Position numbers and translations under genes: made by a program. 64,000 bases of DNA from Tieghemostelium lacteum (lineage: Eukaryota > Evosea > Eumycetozoa > Dictyosteliales > Raperosteliaceae): positions 682,001 to 746,000 of the forward strand of contig LODT01000004.1 of assembly GCA_001606155.1 (NCBI GenBank). Reading direction: 5' to 3'. The notes under the pieces are model-generated. The model was not told the origin of the DNA, made no database searches, and saw nothing but the letters and a program-made list of their open reading frames with translations. Below, piece by piece: positions 23,883 through 35,686 of the stretch. Numbering within the stretch: the stretch's first letter is position 1; each line of letters starts with the position of its first letter.

Positions 23883-24015
23883 ATTACATTTATCCAAATG
23901 AAACCAATTTTCAAATAAAAAAAATATCTTTGATGGGAACATAGATATTTTAAAAATCAAAGTAAATTTAAAAAAAAAAAAAAAAAAAAAAATAATTACA
24001 AATTAAAGAGATATA

Positions 24016-25828
24016 ATGGGTGCACCTATAATTGATAAAATATTAGTGATTTTAGCTTGTACCTTTATTTTATCAGGTGGAGTTCTATCTGATCAAATAT
24101 TATATTCACAACAAAGCAATGGTCTCCCAAATAACATAAATGAAAACTCACAATCGATGTCAATTGAAACCTCAACTAATTGTGGTACAAATATGAATTT
24201 ATGTTTAAAATTAACACCACAAAATACAAATGGTTAGTTTAAATTGAATAATAGATTGAAAAATTTTATATATTAATTTTTTTTATCTAAAAGCATATTA
24301 TGGATTCAACAAAAGTGGAAATGGATTCGATAGTAGTGACAATAAATTTTTAGAACTAAAAATGAGAGTAGTTAATACTACTGCTACTGTACCCATTATT
24401 AGTGTTAGCATACAGACTGTATCAATACCTAAAGAAGTAACATTGACTAATACAGATTATGTTAGTGGTAAATTAATTGATGGTTGGCAGCAAGTAAGAA
24501 TTAGATTAGATCAATTAAATGTAGATAATACTACTTCTACTTTTAATGGTATATTGATAAAATGTGATATCACTAGTGCTGTAATATATTTTGGTGATGC
24601 TTCATTAAAACTTAATCCAACATCATCCGTTCCACTTGGTTATCCAGCACCAATTAATCAAAACTCTGATAACGACGATAAAGGTTCATCTACTAATACT
24701 GGTAAGATTGCTGCTGCTGTTCTTGTACCTCTCTTTGTTGTGGCAATTGGTGTAATTGTTTTCTTGGTTTGGAGAAAAAAGAAATCTGATAGAAAATATC
24801 ATAGAGATCTCTATAGTGATTCCTCAATGTCAAAATATTCCTCCTCTACCTCCACCTCATCCTCTGCAAATACCAAATCCAATATAACTACCAATAATGG
24901 TGATATAGAATTATCAAATAATATTACACCAAAAGCAACATCAACAACAACATCTACACCTACACCTCTACCAACAGTTGTACCTACACTAAAATTACCA
25001 CCACCAATACCTACAACAGAGAGACCCAACTCAATTAAAACTGAACCTATTAACTCATCCAATCTAGCAAATAAACCACCAATTCCATCAACATCAAGAC
25101 CAGGATCATCTAGAAATGAACCAATAAGAGATGAACAACAAACACAACAAGCATCACCAAATAATTCAAGTAGAAACTTAAGTAAAATTAACTCAGACCC
25201 ACAATTGAATAGAGAAAATAGCAAAAATTCATTTAAAAACACACAACTACCACCAATTCCAGTAATTAAACAACAACATGAGATACCTCCATACCAATCC
25301 ACTAAATCTAAACCAAACACAGTAAAAATAGCACCCATTCTTAGCCAGACTATTACTTATCTAACCAATCATGGTCTATACGAAGAAGGTATACTCAGAC
25401 TTGGAGGACAAACTCAAGAGATTAATTACTTTAAACAACAATTTGACCAAGGATCAGTTGTTGATTTTGAAACTACACCACCACAAGATATTCATTCAGT
25501 TGGTGCTATTTTAAAGAAATATCTTAGAGAAAATATTGAACCATTATTACCACGTTCACCAAATGTAAAATTACTCATTGAACAATGTATTTCAAGAGAT
25601 GATGATAAACAATCCCAATTAGAAATGTTAAAAGATTTAGTATACCAATCTACTCCAACAGGGTTTTCTATCATGTCCTCACTATTTCCTTTCCTTGCTC
25701 AAATTTCTGACTTGAGTCAATATAATAGAATGAATAATGCAAACCTTTCTATGGTTTTTGCTCCAACTCTAAATTTTCAACCAGACCTTGTTGATTTATT
25801 AATTAGAAATTCTTCTGCTCTTTTTTAA
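24016..25828 (+). CDS. Single-pass membrane protein with cytosolic RhoGAP domain
   Basis: Exons 24016-24232 and 24294-25828 join in phase 1 for 583 residues. It starts with a signal peptide (LVILACTFILSGGVLS), then a small extracellular domain of about 180 residues with Cys pairs. One membrane helix (about 208-231, AAAVLVPLFVVAIGVIVFLV) is followed by a basic WRKKKSDRK stop-transfer. A Pro/Ser/Thr-rich cytosolic linker leads to a RhoGAP domain (about 418-575). The arginine finger is in EEGILRLGG, LKKYLRENIEPLL matches the conserved Leu-Lys-x-Tyr-Leu-Arg helix, and NRMNNANLSMVFAPTL is the Asn-rich motif. The protein would switch off Rac/Rho GTPases at the plasma membrane, perhaps in response to a ligand. 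The ectodomain was not recognised. Confidence 0.9.
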
Positions 25829-25901
25829 AATAATATTTCAAATTTCAATAAAACTTATTTATTTATTTATTAGTGCACTCACTAATTTGTGTCTATTTAA
25901 T

Positions 25902-28421
25902 TTATTTGTTGACCCGAATAAATTTAAATTTGTTTTGTTGTTTTTTACAAGTAACACTTTGATATACCCCAGTATTTACACTAGACATTATATCCAATTC
26001 GAATTCTTTGTATAGATTTATCATTTTTAGTGTGGATATTTTGTTTAAATAGTCTAATAAAATTTGAAGTTCCTCCCCGTTTATATCCCAGCAATCTATA
26101 GTTATTTGTTCTATAAGGCTCAATTGACAGATAGATTCACACAATTTATGAAAATCTTCACCATAATTTGTATAACTGGAAAATTGAAGATAAAGTTTTT
26201 TGATTTTCAATGATGGGAACCTAATCAAATTATATACATAAATGGTTCCATCAGATCTTATGTTTAATTTCTTTAGTCTTTTAAAGAGTGTTGGTTGTAA
26301 GAATGCATCTCGAGTCCAATATCTATCAATATGGCTTTGGTTGAGACGTAAATTTAAAGTGGTGATATATTTGGCATTGGTTTCCCAAGACTCGCCAAGT
26401 GTACTATTTATTATAGATCTTGAATCTATATTACACAATATATTCACTTGATTACTATTTGTTTGTGGGATTACTTTGGGTAATTTGTGCATTAATTTTA
26501 ATAGAGGAGCAATTTTTCCAAAATATTCATCAAATTTAAATTCAAAACGAAACAATTCCAGTGAATTGTAATTGTTCTTAAAGAGTGTATACAACAATTG
26601 TGATAAATTCTTTTGAATTGTTTCAGATGGAACTTGGTGGTAATTTGGTTTGACTGAAAGAAAAACTTTCTCCAATCTGTGACAGTTCTCCAATAGTGCG
26701 ATAATAGAATTATAATAGGGTTCGGAATACTTTAATGTAAGAGTAGAAAGATTTACCATTTCCCTATCTACCAAATAATCAAAATTATCCAAATAATCAT
26801 CTGAGTTAATGGAGAGAGAAAACAATTGGTAAAATATAGTTTCACTTGAATCCAAACGGAACAGTGATATATACTTGTAATCCAAGTGATATAACCCCAT
26901 ATGAAATAGAGACCACTGACTACAACTAATTGCAGACCAATTACTTGAAAATTGATTTACATGAAAATTTTTTAAAATTTTACATGTTTCTTTAAAGAAA
27001 ACTTTTGATACTAATGCATAATTTAATAGCATGCTAGGAGAACATATCTCACTAATTGTCAGTGATTCTATTACAGAGTAACCCAATATATCATTAATAA
27101 TGCAATCTGGGGCATATGGGACATTTACCAGGGTCTTTTCATAGTCAATTCCCAACTGATGAATGTAGTGAAATCCTGTGAGCCTTTGGTTATTGAGGAA
27201 TTCTAGTACTGTAATACCTTCATATCTAATTATTGTCAATAGAATCTCTTTTTGTTTATCAGTTTTTGTGGCCATGAACAACTTTAGTACTTTGGAATAA
27301 AGTAATGGCGATAAAGATTTTAGGGGTTTAAAGTATCTGATTGCTTCCAAAATATCGCTGAATGGAATTTTTACAAAATGAAGCAATTTATCAATTAGAA
27401 CTGATGATAGGTGGTGGTGAAAATCAATGAGATTTTCTCCAGATAATGATGAGATTATATTGGCTGTTACTAATCTATTGGTTTCCCTGTGTTTAGATAA
27501 ACCTCCATTGGCATCAATAGACTCAATAAAATGTGAATACACTTTAATTGGATTGGATAAATTCTTGAATAGTTTAGGAAATGAATCTCTCTTCAAAATG
27601 AATTGTAAATTTTCAGGCACAATACATTTCAATAGTAGTTCGATTTGCTCATCAATGTGTAAATATAAGGTAATTCGATTGAGAATATCTATGAAATTAT
27701 TGGCAATGCTTATTGTTATTGTTTTTGGTACTCTGATATAGTTATTGAGGAATTCTATTACATATTTATCAATATTATTAACACTCTTTTCATCTAAAAA
27801 GATTTGAATTATTTTAGATATTATTGCTGAGTTTTGTAAACTACTGGGTACTAATTGGAAGAAAATATCAATTTCTTCTTCTGTGTTGATAAATTTTACT
27901 AACATTTCTTGATTTAATGTGGTGTCAAATGACATTGATTGTAGACATTTTAGATAGGATGTAATTGTCTTGCTGAATAATTTAAATAGTTGAAGTTTAT
28001 CAATATTATTATTGTTATCATTGGATAGAGGAGGATTATATAATTGCAGTTTAAAATATTGGTGGTATCTCAAAAGTGTAATGTGAAAGTGATCGTCTGT
28101 TATTTGGACATTATCGATATTATCAGTAATTTGGGTTATCATCTCATTTAAATTTGAGTTAGATTCAGTTTTCATGAGATATTCCAGAAGGTATATTCGA
28201 TTAATTATAGAATTGTTAGAAACTTCAATTATTTTACTGTGAAATTTAGTATAGTTATCATTACTTTTGAGTAGTTTCCAAATGAATGATTGACAACATA
28301 TCTGGTTGAGAAAAATAGTGTATGTTGGAAATGATATTGAAAAGAAACAAGACAATAATTCATCTAAATTACTTATTGCAAAATGTGTATCAGAAATTAG
28401 TATTTGAACTAATAGATTCAT
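25902..28421 (-). CDS. F-box/LRR-like family protein, C-terminal exon
   Basis: An 839-residue open stretch from ATG 28421. The first 400 residues are predicted helical and unrecognised. An F-box-like helix set occurs near 440-490 (SMLLNYALVSKVFFKETCKI). The end has weak leucine-rich repeats (LKKLNIRS, IKKLYLQF, IEQITIDC). It resembles a large dictyostelid-specific family whose members may serve as ubiquitin-ligase adaptors; this is inference. In the frame above the ATG lie the residues PRHKYP, with an AG acceptor at 28452-28451, so this is most likely the last exon of the gene that begins at 29911. That join is one base out of phase (see the upstream entry). If the defect is real, this piece either stands alone or belongs to a pseudogene. 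Confidence 0.7.
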   Translation of the reverse strand: MNLLVQILISDTHFAISNLDELLSCFFSISFPTYTIFLNQICCQSFIWKLLKSNDNYTKFHSKIIEVSNNSIINRIYLLEYLMKTESNSNLNEMITQITDNIDNVQITDDHFHITLLRYHQYFKLQLYNPPLSNDNNNNIDKLQLFKLFSKTITSYLKCLQSMSFDTTLNQEMLVKFINTEEEIDIFFQLVPSSLQNSAIISKIIQIFLDEKSVNNIDKYVIEFLNNYIRVPKTITISIANNFIDILNRITLYLHIDEQIELLLKCIVPENLQFILKRDSFPKLFKNLSNPIKVYSHFIESIDANGGLSKHRETNRLVTANIISSLSGENLIDFHHHLSSVLIDKLLHFVKIPFSDILEAIRYFKPLKSLSPLLYSKVLKLFMATKTDKQKEILLTIIRYEGITVLEFLNNQRLTGFHYIHQLGIDYEKTLVNVPYAPDCIINDILGYSVIESLTISEICSPSMLLNYALVSKVFFKETCKILKNFHVNQFSSNWSAISCSQWSLFHMGLYHLDYKYISLFRLDSSETIFYQLFSLSINSDDYLDNFDYLVDREMVNLSTLTLKYSEPYYNSIIALLENCHRLEKVFLSVKPNYHQVPSETIQKNLSQLLYTLFKNNYNSLELFRFEFKFDEYFGKIAPLLKLMHKLPKVIPQTNSNQVNILCNIDSRSIINSTLGESWETNAKYITTLNLRLNQSHIDRYWTRDAFLQPTLFKRLKKLNIRSDGTIYVYNLIRFPSLKIKKLYLQFSSYTNYGEDFHKLCESICQLSLIEQITIDCWDINGEELQILLDYLNKISTLKMINLYKEFELDIMSSVNTGVYQSVTCKKQQNKFKFIRVNK

Positions 28422-28506
28422 TGGATATTTATGGCGAGGGTAATTGAACCTAAAAAAATATTTTTGTTTGATTAGCTTGAGATTGTTTATATTATATTTT
28501 TAATAG

Positions 28507-29911
28507 TTACTCTTTGTCATTTAAGTTTTTCAGATAAATATTAACAACCTCTTTAAAAAGAGTCTGTTGGTGTTCTATTGATAGATTTCCATGTAGTGTG
28601 ATGAGATTACTTAATAATACAATGATATTTGGATTATCATTGCTTTTGAAATTAACAAATGATATCAGATACTTATAAATAGTTTGGATATTTTCTCTGA
28701 TAATTGGTGATGATATAATAGAGTTTATCAATCCAATGTGAAAAACCAAATTATTATTATTATTATTATGTTTGTTTGGGAGAATTTCAAGTTGTTGTTT
28801 AATATTTTGAAAGATTAATTCACAACGGTGATTAATTAATTTTCGATCAAAATAGGATGAAATTGAATTGAATTCATCCATCAATGTAACTACAATATGG
28901 TTTGGTTTTCCCTTATAATTCTCAGTTTTATAACTAATTTTGTAATCCATGTACTTTAAGATAATAGGAATTAACAGAAGATAATCATCAATGAGTAATT
29001 GAATTTCCTGCTCTGTTAGGTTACCAAGTGTTTTGAAACATAGAATTTTAATTAGGCAATCTATGAATACATTTTTAGAGTTTCTATCACCCAAAACAAC
29101 CAAACTAATTGCTTCTTTTACCCAATTAAGTTTTAATTTTGATGGTAGTATAGATTGCTGTTTTTCATCACCTAATACACATCTGTGCATTTTGACATTA
29201 TATTTATCGCTGATAGACCAGTGTTTTTTAACTAAGGAATAACCCACCTCTACCATATTTTTAATAATCTTATTTGGATCTTCAATTTCGTTTTGGAACC
29301 TTAAAATTAATTTTAATGACTTTTGAATAATTTGTAAGTTAGTATAGTATAATGACTCATTTATTATTCTAACATACTCTAATAATCATTGATAGTGGTA
29401 ATAGGTGGGGATGTTCAATGTGCAGATTCAGTTGAAAATTTCCACCAAATAGGACTTCAATAACTTTGTAATTTTCACTCTGTAATAATTCTACAAAGAG
29501 TCCATGCTTATATATCATTAAAGTAGATAGAGATGATATTGCATAATTGTATTTGATAAATTTCATTACATTATCTTTTTTTTCTATTAGATAATCAGTT
29601 ATCCAATCATACATTTTAACTTGGAACATATGGTTTTCTTTTGGATGTAATAATAAAAATATATCAATTTTGATATTAAGATTATGTTTTGATTGGTTAT
29701 TATCTTCTACCCATTGTAATATTGTTGGTATGAATAAATAGTTATTCTTTGGTTCAATGTTATTATAAACCTCTTTTAATATTTCTAAATTAGAGTAATC
29801 CTCTGAAATCCATTTTATAAAAGCATCAAATATTAATTGATAATCGTTATTATTTGGGTGTTGTAGATTATTAAAATTATTTAAATTATTGTAAAATTGG
29901 TTGCTTTGCAT
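28507..29911 (-). CDS. N-terminal part of the same F-box/LRR-like family gene
   Basis: Exon 29911-29378 (ATG at 29911) joins exon 29319-28511 through a 58-nt intron in phase 0, giving about 448 residues. The protein is Asn-rich at the start, then helical and without recognised motifs. A donor at 28510 and an acceptor ending at 28451 frame a 60-nt AT-rich intron to the next open stretch, but exon 2 ends in phase 2 while the next exon needs phase 1. The mismatch is a single base near a run of four C (complement of 28438-28441). An assembly error or a recent frameshift would explain it. If not spliced on, the frame stops at 28507. Confidence 0.6.
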
Positions 29912-30290
29912 TTATGTAATCTAAAAATTGAAAAAAAAAAATATTTTAAAATAACAATTCCTTTTAAAATATATATTTCATAAATTATTATGAATTTTAT
30001 ACAAATTAAAAGTCTTCAATCATGTACTACCAAATTAATAAAAATTCCATATTTAACACTATCTACTATTCAAAATCTATAATCATCGGCTCCATTCTAA
30101 AATTTCTTTGACAAGCCTTACATGATTATATTATATTATATCGTGGATTGAATTATTTTTTAATGAAAAGATTGTTTAATGATACAAAAAAAATAGTTTA
30201 AGAATACTACCAAATATAAAATACCTATTCTAGTATTAGTGTTGTATTTTTACTTATGTACAAGGAGTTTTAATGTTTATTTTAATTTAA

Positions 30291-30530
30291 TTATTATATG
30301 TACTGTTTATTTTATTTTTAATTATTATATGTATTGTTGTCAACCAATGTATTGGTAAAAATATAGACAGTAGTTCAGGTCAAAACTCTGCCTCTTCATC
30401 AGGATCATCAGCAACTGGATATCAAACTACCAGACCTTCAACCACTCAAATTTTAGCTAATATATACTTTGCATCTTCCCGAAGATTCTCAAACTTACTA
30501 TTTCGTTTTGTCTTAATAGAATCTTTCTGA
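30291..30530 (+). pseudogene. Possible relic of a secreted Ser/Thr-rich protein
   Basis: An open stretch of 79 codons without an ATG begins with a hydrophobic run (LFILFLIIICIVVNQC) like a signal peptide. A Ser/Gly/Thr-rich stretch (SSSGQNSASSSGSSATG) follows. The codon use in the Ser-rich part is gene-like. With no start codon and no match to a known family, it is best seen as a fragment. Confidence 0.3.
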
Positions 30531-30770
30531 GAGATTTCAGATAAATCATCTGTGGTCGTTATTTAACTAGTATTATTCGTTTCTTTTCTTAAGTGTACAT
30601 TGATCAGTGGAATTTAAGAAATATAAGTGAATTGTAATAAAAAGTGTGTTCTATTTTCTCTATATTGAGGTCGTTGATAAAAAGTACTAAGAAATTGATG
30701 ATAGACTTTTTTGAACTCTTGTAAAAACTATTAAACTTCTATTTTATTCATCTTATTATAAAATAGATGT

Positions 30771-30832
30771 AAGAAAGGGAGATGTATAACCACTATGCAA
30801 AAGGGATTAATCGGATACTAGGTATCATAGTA
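30771..30832 (-). mobile_element. LINE fragment (post-RT segment)
   Basis: The reverse strand matches the segment just after the thumb region in the longer copy at 48690-49960. The shared core CAAAAGGGATTAATCGG is also found at 48665-48681 and, with small changes, at 50590-50610. It is cut off at both ends. Confidence 0.6.
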
Positions 30833-30952
30833 TCATAGAAGTGTCGGAACAAACTATTTTACCAAAATACAATTTTAAAAGTTGATGATTACTTAAAAAA
30901 ATGATGCAAATACTTGAAAAAATTGTTATTTCATTTATATTTATGTTATTGT

Positions 30953-31047
<95 letters not shown>
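30953..31047. repeat. (GTT)n microsatellite, about 31 units
   Basis: A nearly perfect triplet array. It lies inside open frames on both strands (poly-Val or poly-Thr), but these come from the repeat alone. It is directly followed by a LINE fragment. Confidence 0.95.
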
Positions 31048-31084
31048 AAGTATTTGATAGTTATATATTTAGTTTCATTTATTA

Positions 31085-31880
31085 ATATAAACCTAGGACT
31101 CCAACTCAAATTAAACCCCAACTTGAGAGTCAATCTCCAATACCAAATTGAATAGAACCAAGGAATTGACTATCAAAAATAATCAATCTCCCGACTAACT
31201 AGTGCTCTTTCAAATATCCAAATAAACTGTTTCTTAGCTTGGATAAAGATAAACCCAAAATAATATCTATCTTAAACCATTCTAACGAAGTAGTTCAACA
31301 ACTCTACCAACCCAAGTAAGGAGAATGTATTTCAACTGTTCCAAACTACTCTTAACAATTAATAAAGAAAAACACCCAAACCACCACAATATAATATTCA
31401 GCTTCATCACCAAATCACTTCCATTAGACAATTCAAATAAAAAGGGCACTAAATTCAACACAATCTCTGAATTATATCTTCTTCTAGTGTCAAACAACCA
31501 CAAATGAATACACTCACCAATTTAAAAAACAAAGTCAAACTTCTCCAATTCAAAGATATTGATTGGAATCCTTCTTCAATACTCAACGTCTACAACAGCA
31601 AATATCATCCTTATCAACATAATCGCAATTACCTTCAAATCAAAATGGACCCTTCCTATATAATCAAAATTTTAACCATCAACCAAATTCTAAGAATAAT
31701 ACAACTAGAAAATGAGTTACTTAAAGACTAAATACTCCAACTGCAAATCAAAAATGAACATGACAAAATCAATCCTTTAATCTACAAATTCAACAAAACA
31801 TACAAACAAAATTTTATTCTATATATAAACTCTCAACTAAAGTCGGCTTGGTGAGCCCTCTAAGTATCAAGTTTTTAAAA
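31085..31880 (+). mobile_element. LINE 3' fragment, decayed
   Basis: It aligns over its length with the reverse complement of 48700-49430. Shared landmarks are GGAATTGACTATCAAAAA near 31160, the zinc-region relic near 31440-31500, the FKDIDWNPSS coding motif at about 31550-31580, and the tail GTCGGCTTGGTGAGCCCTCT at 31841-31860. It ends in an A-rich stretch, as expected for a LINE 3' end. The frame is broken several times by stops and shifts. Confidence 0.8.
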
Positions 31881-31924
31881 AAAAATAAACATAGAACTAT
31901 AAAATCATTTGAAAACATTTTTAT

Positions 31925-32275
31925 AAAAATCAATCAATCTCCTCACTTACTTGTGCGTTATCCAACATCCAAAAAGACTTCCTCCTAGCCTGGATAAAAT
32001 TAAATCCAAACTACAAACTAGACTAATACCCTAATCCTATCTTCAACCATTCAAACTGTACCAAACCACCACAACATTATATTCCGTTACCAAATCTCCT
32101 CCAATAGACTACTCTAACAAAAAGTTCACCTTGTGCAACACAGTCTCTGAATCTATCTCCACCCAAATCTTTTTTGAATGCCTAAAAACTACCACTGAAT
32201 ATATATTTATCAATTCAAAAACACAAAATATTTCCAATAAGAAAACATTTTTATAAATAAATTAATTTAATCTAA
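31925..32275 (+). mobile_element. LINE fragment with zinc-binding RT tail
   Basis: A second, shorter copy of the same region. At 32125-32184 it codes for CNTVSES followed by FFEC, the Cys/His-type zinc region found after reverse transcriptase in many LINEs. TTTEYIYQFKN follows, as in the other copies. Confidence 0.7.
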
Positions 32276-32520
32276 CAAGCCTGACACCTTAATAACAACA
32301 ACAACCTGAACTACAACCTGAACAAGATCATAAATATAAAATATTTTTAAAATTATTGTATTTGGTTTGTTTACTTATAGTTATTTTGTTTAGATAGAGT
32401 TTTTCTAATAGTTCAATAAATTTAACCATTATAGTATATCATCTCTACTTTTTTGTTGTATATATGTTGCAAGCAATGTAATCTAAAGTACCATTTTTAC
32501 TTATAGTTTATATTAAAAAT

Positions 32521-32640
32521 AGATCGATTGTAATGAAAGTGAAAGAAATCATGATTCTGATAAGGAGAAGTGGTATAAGAGGATGATAGTATCCGATTAA
32601 TCCTTTTTGCTTAATTGTTATACATTGCATTGATTGTTGA
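32521..32640 (+). mobile_element. LINE fragment (post-RT segment)
   Basis: Matches the reverse complement of 49590-49700 and 50568-50680 (GTAATGAAAGTGAAAGAAA, then GATAAGGAGAAGTGGTATAA). It is isolated, with no flanking LINE sequence. Confidence 0.6.
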
Positions 32641-33179
32641 CAAAGAATATCAAAAAATTTCCAGTATATTCTTAAAGTTTATTTTCCTTTGTACAATTTT
32701 AACCGTATATAGTAAACATAAGTTTTATGAACTTATTCATTAATTCATCTATTTATTACAATTTTATTTCTTTTATCAATATATTAATTGCCAATACTCC
32801 AATATAGTAATTTTAGAATAATTTTTAATAATATTGAATTTTTTAAAATATTAATAGGATCTACAATAAAATAAATGCAAATACATCAAAAATAGATACA
32901 CATAAATTAAAATGTTGTATATTATGTTGGTTTTTTGTTGATATTGAATATTATATCATGTATTAGCTCTTTTTCTTCATGAATTATTCTTAGAATTGAT
33001 GTTGGAGGGGACATGTTTGAATACTTTCAGATTGAGAATATCATTTTTATTTAAATATTTGATTGATATAAAAATTGAATAATATTCTCCAATTTATATC
33101 CTTAGAATTAACTGTTATTTAAAGATTGCATAATGTTAAACTAATAGATTTATTAATTCTATTTTAGTATCTAGTTCTT

Positions 33180-33600
33180 TAAACAAAGAGAAACACCCAT
33201 ATCTTCTTCGAATAATATTAAATGTAATGAAAGAAACCAGAAGGCCAACCTCAAAGATATTGAATGGAATCCATTAATACTAAACATATACAACAGCAAA
33301 TACAATATCACCATTATCAATAGAATCGCAATTACATTCAAATTAATATTGAACATATGCACATCCATTATAAACATCTAAAATAATCAATATATCAAAC
33401 CTCTACCAAATTCTAAGTATAATTCACATATAAAAGGAACTTCTTAAATAAAAGACAAAATACTCCTAGTAACTAGGCAAAGATTTAGATAAAATCAACT
33501 AATTTATAAATTCGACAAGCTTTATAAACACAATTTTAATATATAAATAAAAATCCAACTGATATGGGCTTATTGATACTTCTCAGTATAACTTAAAAAA
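33180..33600 (+). mobile_element. LINE fragment with internal deletion
   Basis: GTAATGAAAGAAACCAGAAG at 33220-33239 (post-RT segment) is joined directly to AACCTCAAAGATATTGAATG, the C-terminal segment, so the zinc region between them is lost. The 3' tail CAACTGATATGGGCTTATTG near 33558-33577 matches the other copies. Confidence 0.65.
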
Positions 33601-33688
33601 ACAAAAGACAGAGAGACTACCTAATTGATACAAAAATTTATTTAAATTATCAAAGAATTTTTATATATTAACTGTATACTTTATTGTT

Positions 33689-34747
33689 CTAGGACCTGTA
33701 TTTAAATTTATGTTTGCAAAGTGGACACAAACGTTTGATATTATGGCAATCGGATTTCATTCCTCTCCAGAAGTAGGATTCTTTAATTTTTTCGAACAAA
33801 TCTTCAGCATTACAGTGATAAAAAGAAATGTGGAGTTCCAATAATATTCTTTGTTTAATTAAAAATGTCTCTGGAATTTGTTTTCTGATATTGGTTATTC
33901 CAAATTGGTAAAATTGGATGTTCTTTTTAGTTGGATCATCTCTATATTTTATGGAGTCAGCCTTCAGTGCTTTGATTTCAGGTCTATCTAATACACTTAA
34001 TTCTGGGAAAGACTTGTGGATTCTATATCTATTTAATGATTCAAAAAATTTAAAACTTTCTTCAAAACCCTCTTTTTGTTCTAAAAGTGATTCGCTAATT
34101 ATAAATGGTAAATCCCTTATTGCTTTAATTAAATTATGATGTTTTTCATTACCATCTCCCTTTACACTTTGATCTGAATCTGAGTTAGAACTCGAACTTG
34201 TACTTGATCTAGAATTAGAACTAGAATCAGAACCTTCGTCATATTTTTCATTTTCATCATCCTTTTCTACATCACTATTATCAACCTCTTCATTACATTC
34301 GTCACTTTTACTCTCATCAGTATTATGTTCATCTTCTTCACTTTCACTTCTACTTTCACTTTCGCCTCCACTTTTACTTTCACTTTCACTTTCACTTCCA
34401 CTTTCACTTTCACTTTCAAATTCATTTTCACCTTCTCTTTTACTTTTACTTTTATTATCATCTGTGACGTCCATATCTTGTTTTTGTTGAACTTCATCTT
34501 CACTTTCGATGTGTTCTTTGGTTTCATTTTTTTCTATGAGTTGAGTTTGTTTTAGTTTTTCTTGCTCATTAGAATTTGGAATGAATTCTGTTTTTGTGAT
34601 TGGTTTGATTGCAAATGGTTTAATAGCTCTTGGTTTCACTGCAACTCCATTACCAGTAACTATGATTTTGGTGAATCCTATATCATCTGGGTTTTTAATT
34701 TCTAGAATATTCTCCTTATTATCTTGACTATTTTTTTTGTTACTAAA

Positions 34748-34798
<51 letters not shown>

Positions 34799-35371
34799 AT
34801 TCCTATTATTTTTCAATTTTGGTTCTAGTGAAGGTTTAAGAATATGAGATTTTGCTGGTGGCTTTAGTTTTTGTTTTAATGCTATTTTAGGGTCTTTTAC
34901 TGGGTGGAAATTAATAAACTTTATGTTTGATCTTTCCTTATCTTTCTCCTTCTTGATATATTGTTTTGATTTTTTATGTTTGCTAGATGAATTGTTATTT
35001 ACTATGTCAGCATTATTTGCTTTATAGATTTTATGTTCCTCTATCAGTGCCATTAAATCCACATCCATTCTTGAAATCTCCTTTTTTTCAACTATTACTT
35101 TCCCATGGAGTATATCTGACTTTTTTACTATATAACCTAAATCTTCTTTCAAATGATGAGCCATTTGATGTAATGTAGCTGTTTCTGTGTTATTTGTTGG
35201 GGTTGTTGAAGTTGTTGTTGGTGTATTTTTGAGTTTAATTGGGAAGAGATTTTCAAAATCTGATCTCATTAGCTCATCTTTAAATCCATAGTCATCTTCA
35301 TTTAAAAAAGAATATTTTACTCTCTTATTGGGATGATCTTGAATGTTATATGCTCTGAGTAAAACATCCAT
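33689..35371 (-). CDS. Acidic Ser/Glu-rich protein with C-terminal H2C2 zinc domain
   Basis: A single exon of 560 residues from ATG 35371. The N-terminal half is basic and low in motifs, with a run of about 16 Asn. A Ser/Glu/Asp-rich stretch follows (about 310-400, SESESGSESESESKSGGESE). The last 60 residues are a H-x4-H ... C-x2-C zinc domain (LELHISFYH, then CPLCKHK) with SYFWRGMKSD between, the pattern of the HHCC domain of LTR-element integrases. No catalytic core, reverse transcriptase or terminal repeat lies next to it, and the frame is whole. I infer a host gene that took over this domain, perhaps for protein or DNA binding. The function is unknown. Confidence 0.75.
34748..34796. repeat. 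(ATT)n run coding for poly-Asn
   Basis: About 16 triplets inside the H2C2 gene, read on the minus strand as Asn codons. Such arrays are common in dictyostelid coding DNA. Confidence 0.9.
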
Positions 35372-35686
35372 TATTGAAAGTGGTAAATTTTAAAAAAAAC
35401 ATAAAATTTTATTTTCACTTTATTGACCAATGTGTATATATGTGTGTGTCTATCTACAATATAAATTATCTGTCTGTTGGTTGCAATTGAAGTTCTGATT
35501 ATGTTATTGAATAGCGAGGTGAATGCGGAGGAGAAGGAATACACTTTGAAAATTTCAAAAACGAAGTGTTTTTGGGGTTAGTTGAAATTTAAAAAAAATA
35601 AAACAAAAATATCTTTTTTGGCATGACATTTACCTTTACACCACAAGATAACTAAATTTATTTTTACATCAACAAATATATACAAA
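35372..35686. promoter_or_regulatory. Divergent promoter region
   Basis: 315 bp between the H2C2 gene (-) and the GPI-type protein gene (+). It has a short TG-rich stretch at 35431-35450 (TGTGTATATATGTGTGTGTC) and A-tracts at 35391 and 35590. Nothing else was recognised. Confidence 0.5.

Larger units (their letters stand above)
29912..33688. other. Gene-poor repeat island
   Basis: About 3.8 kb without a convincing gene. It holds one coding-like relic, a GTT microsatellite and at least five decayed pieces of one LINE family on both strands, listed separately. The remainder (29912-30280, 30535-30765, 32280-32515 and 32645-33165) is plain AT-rich sequence in which I see nothing further. Confidence 0.7.

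Noticed and set aside
30901-31155. Open frames of poly-Val and poly-Thr over the GTT array
   Set aside because: They come from the triplet repeat alone; there is no start context, domain or codon bias.
29912-33688. tRNA genes near the LINE cluster, since some dictyostelid LINEs insert beside tRNAs
   Set aside because: No cloverleaf or A/B box pair was seen on either strand.
33689-35371. Calling the H2C2 gene an LTR retroelement
   Set aside because: Only the zinc domain is shared; no other element part or terminal repeat is visible.
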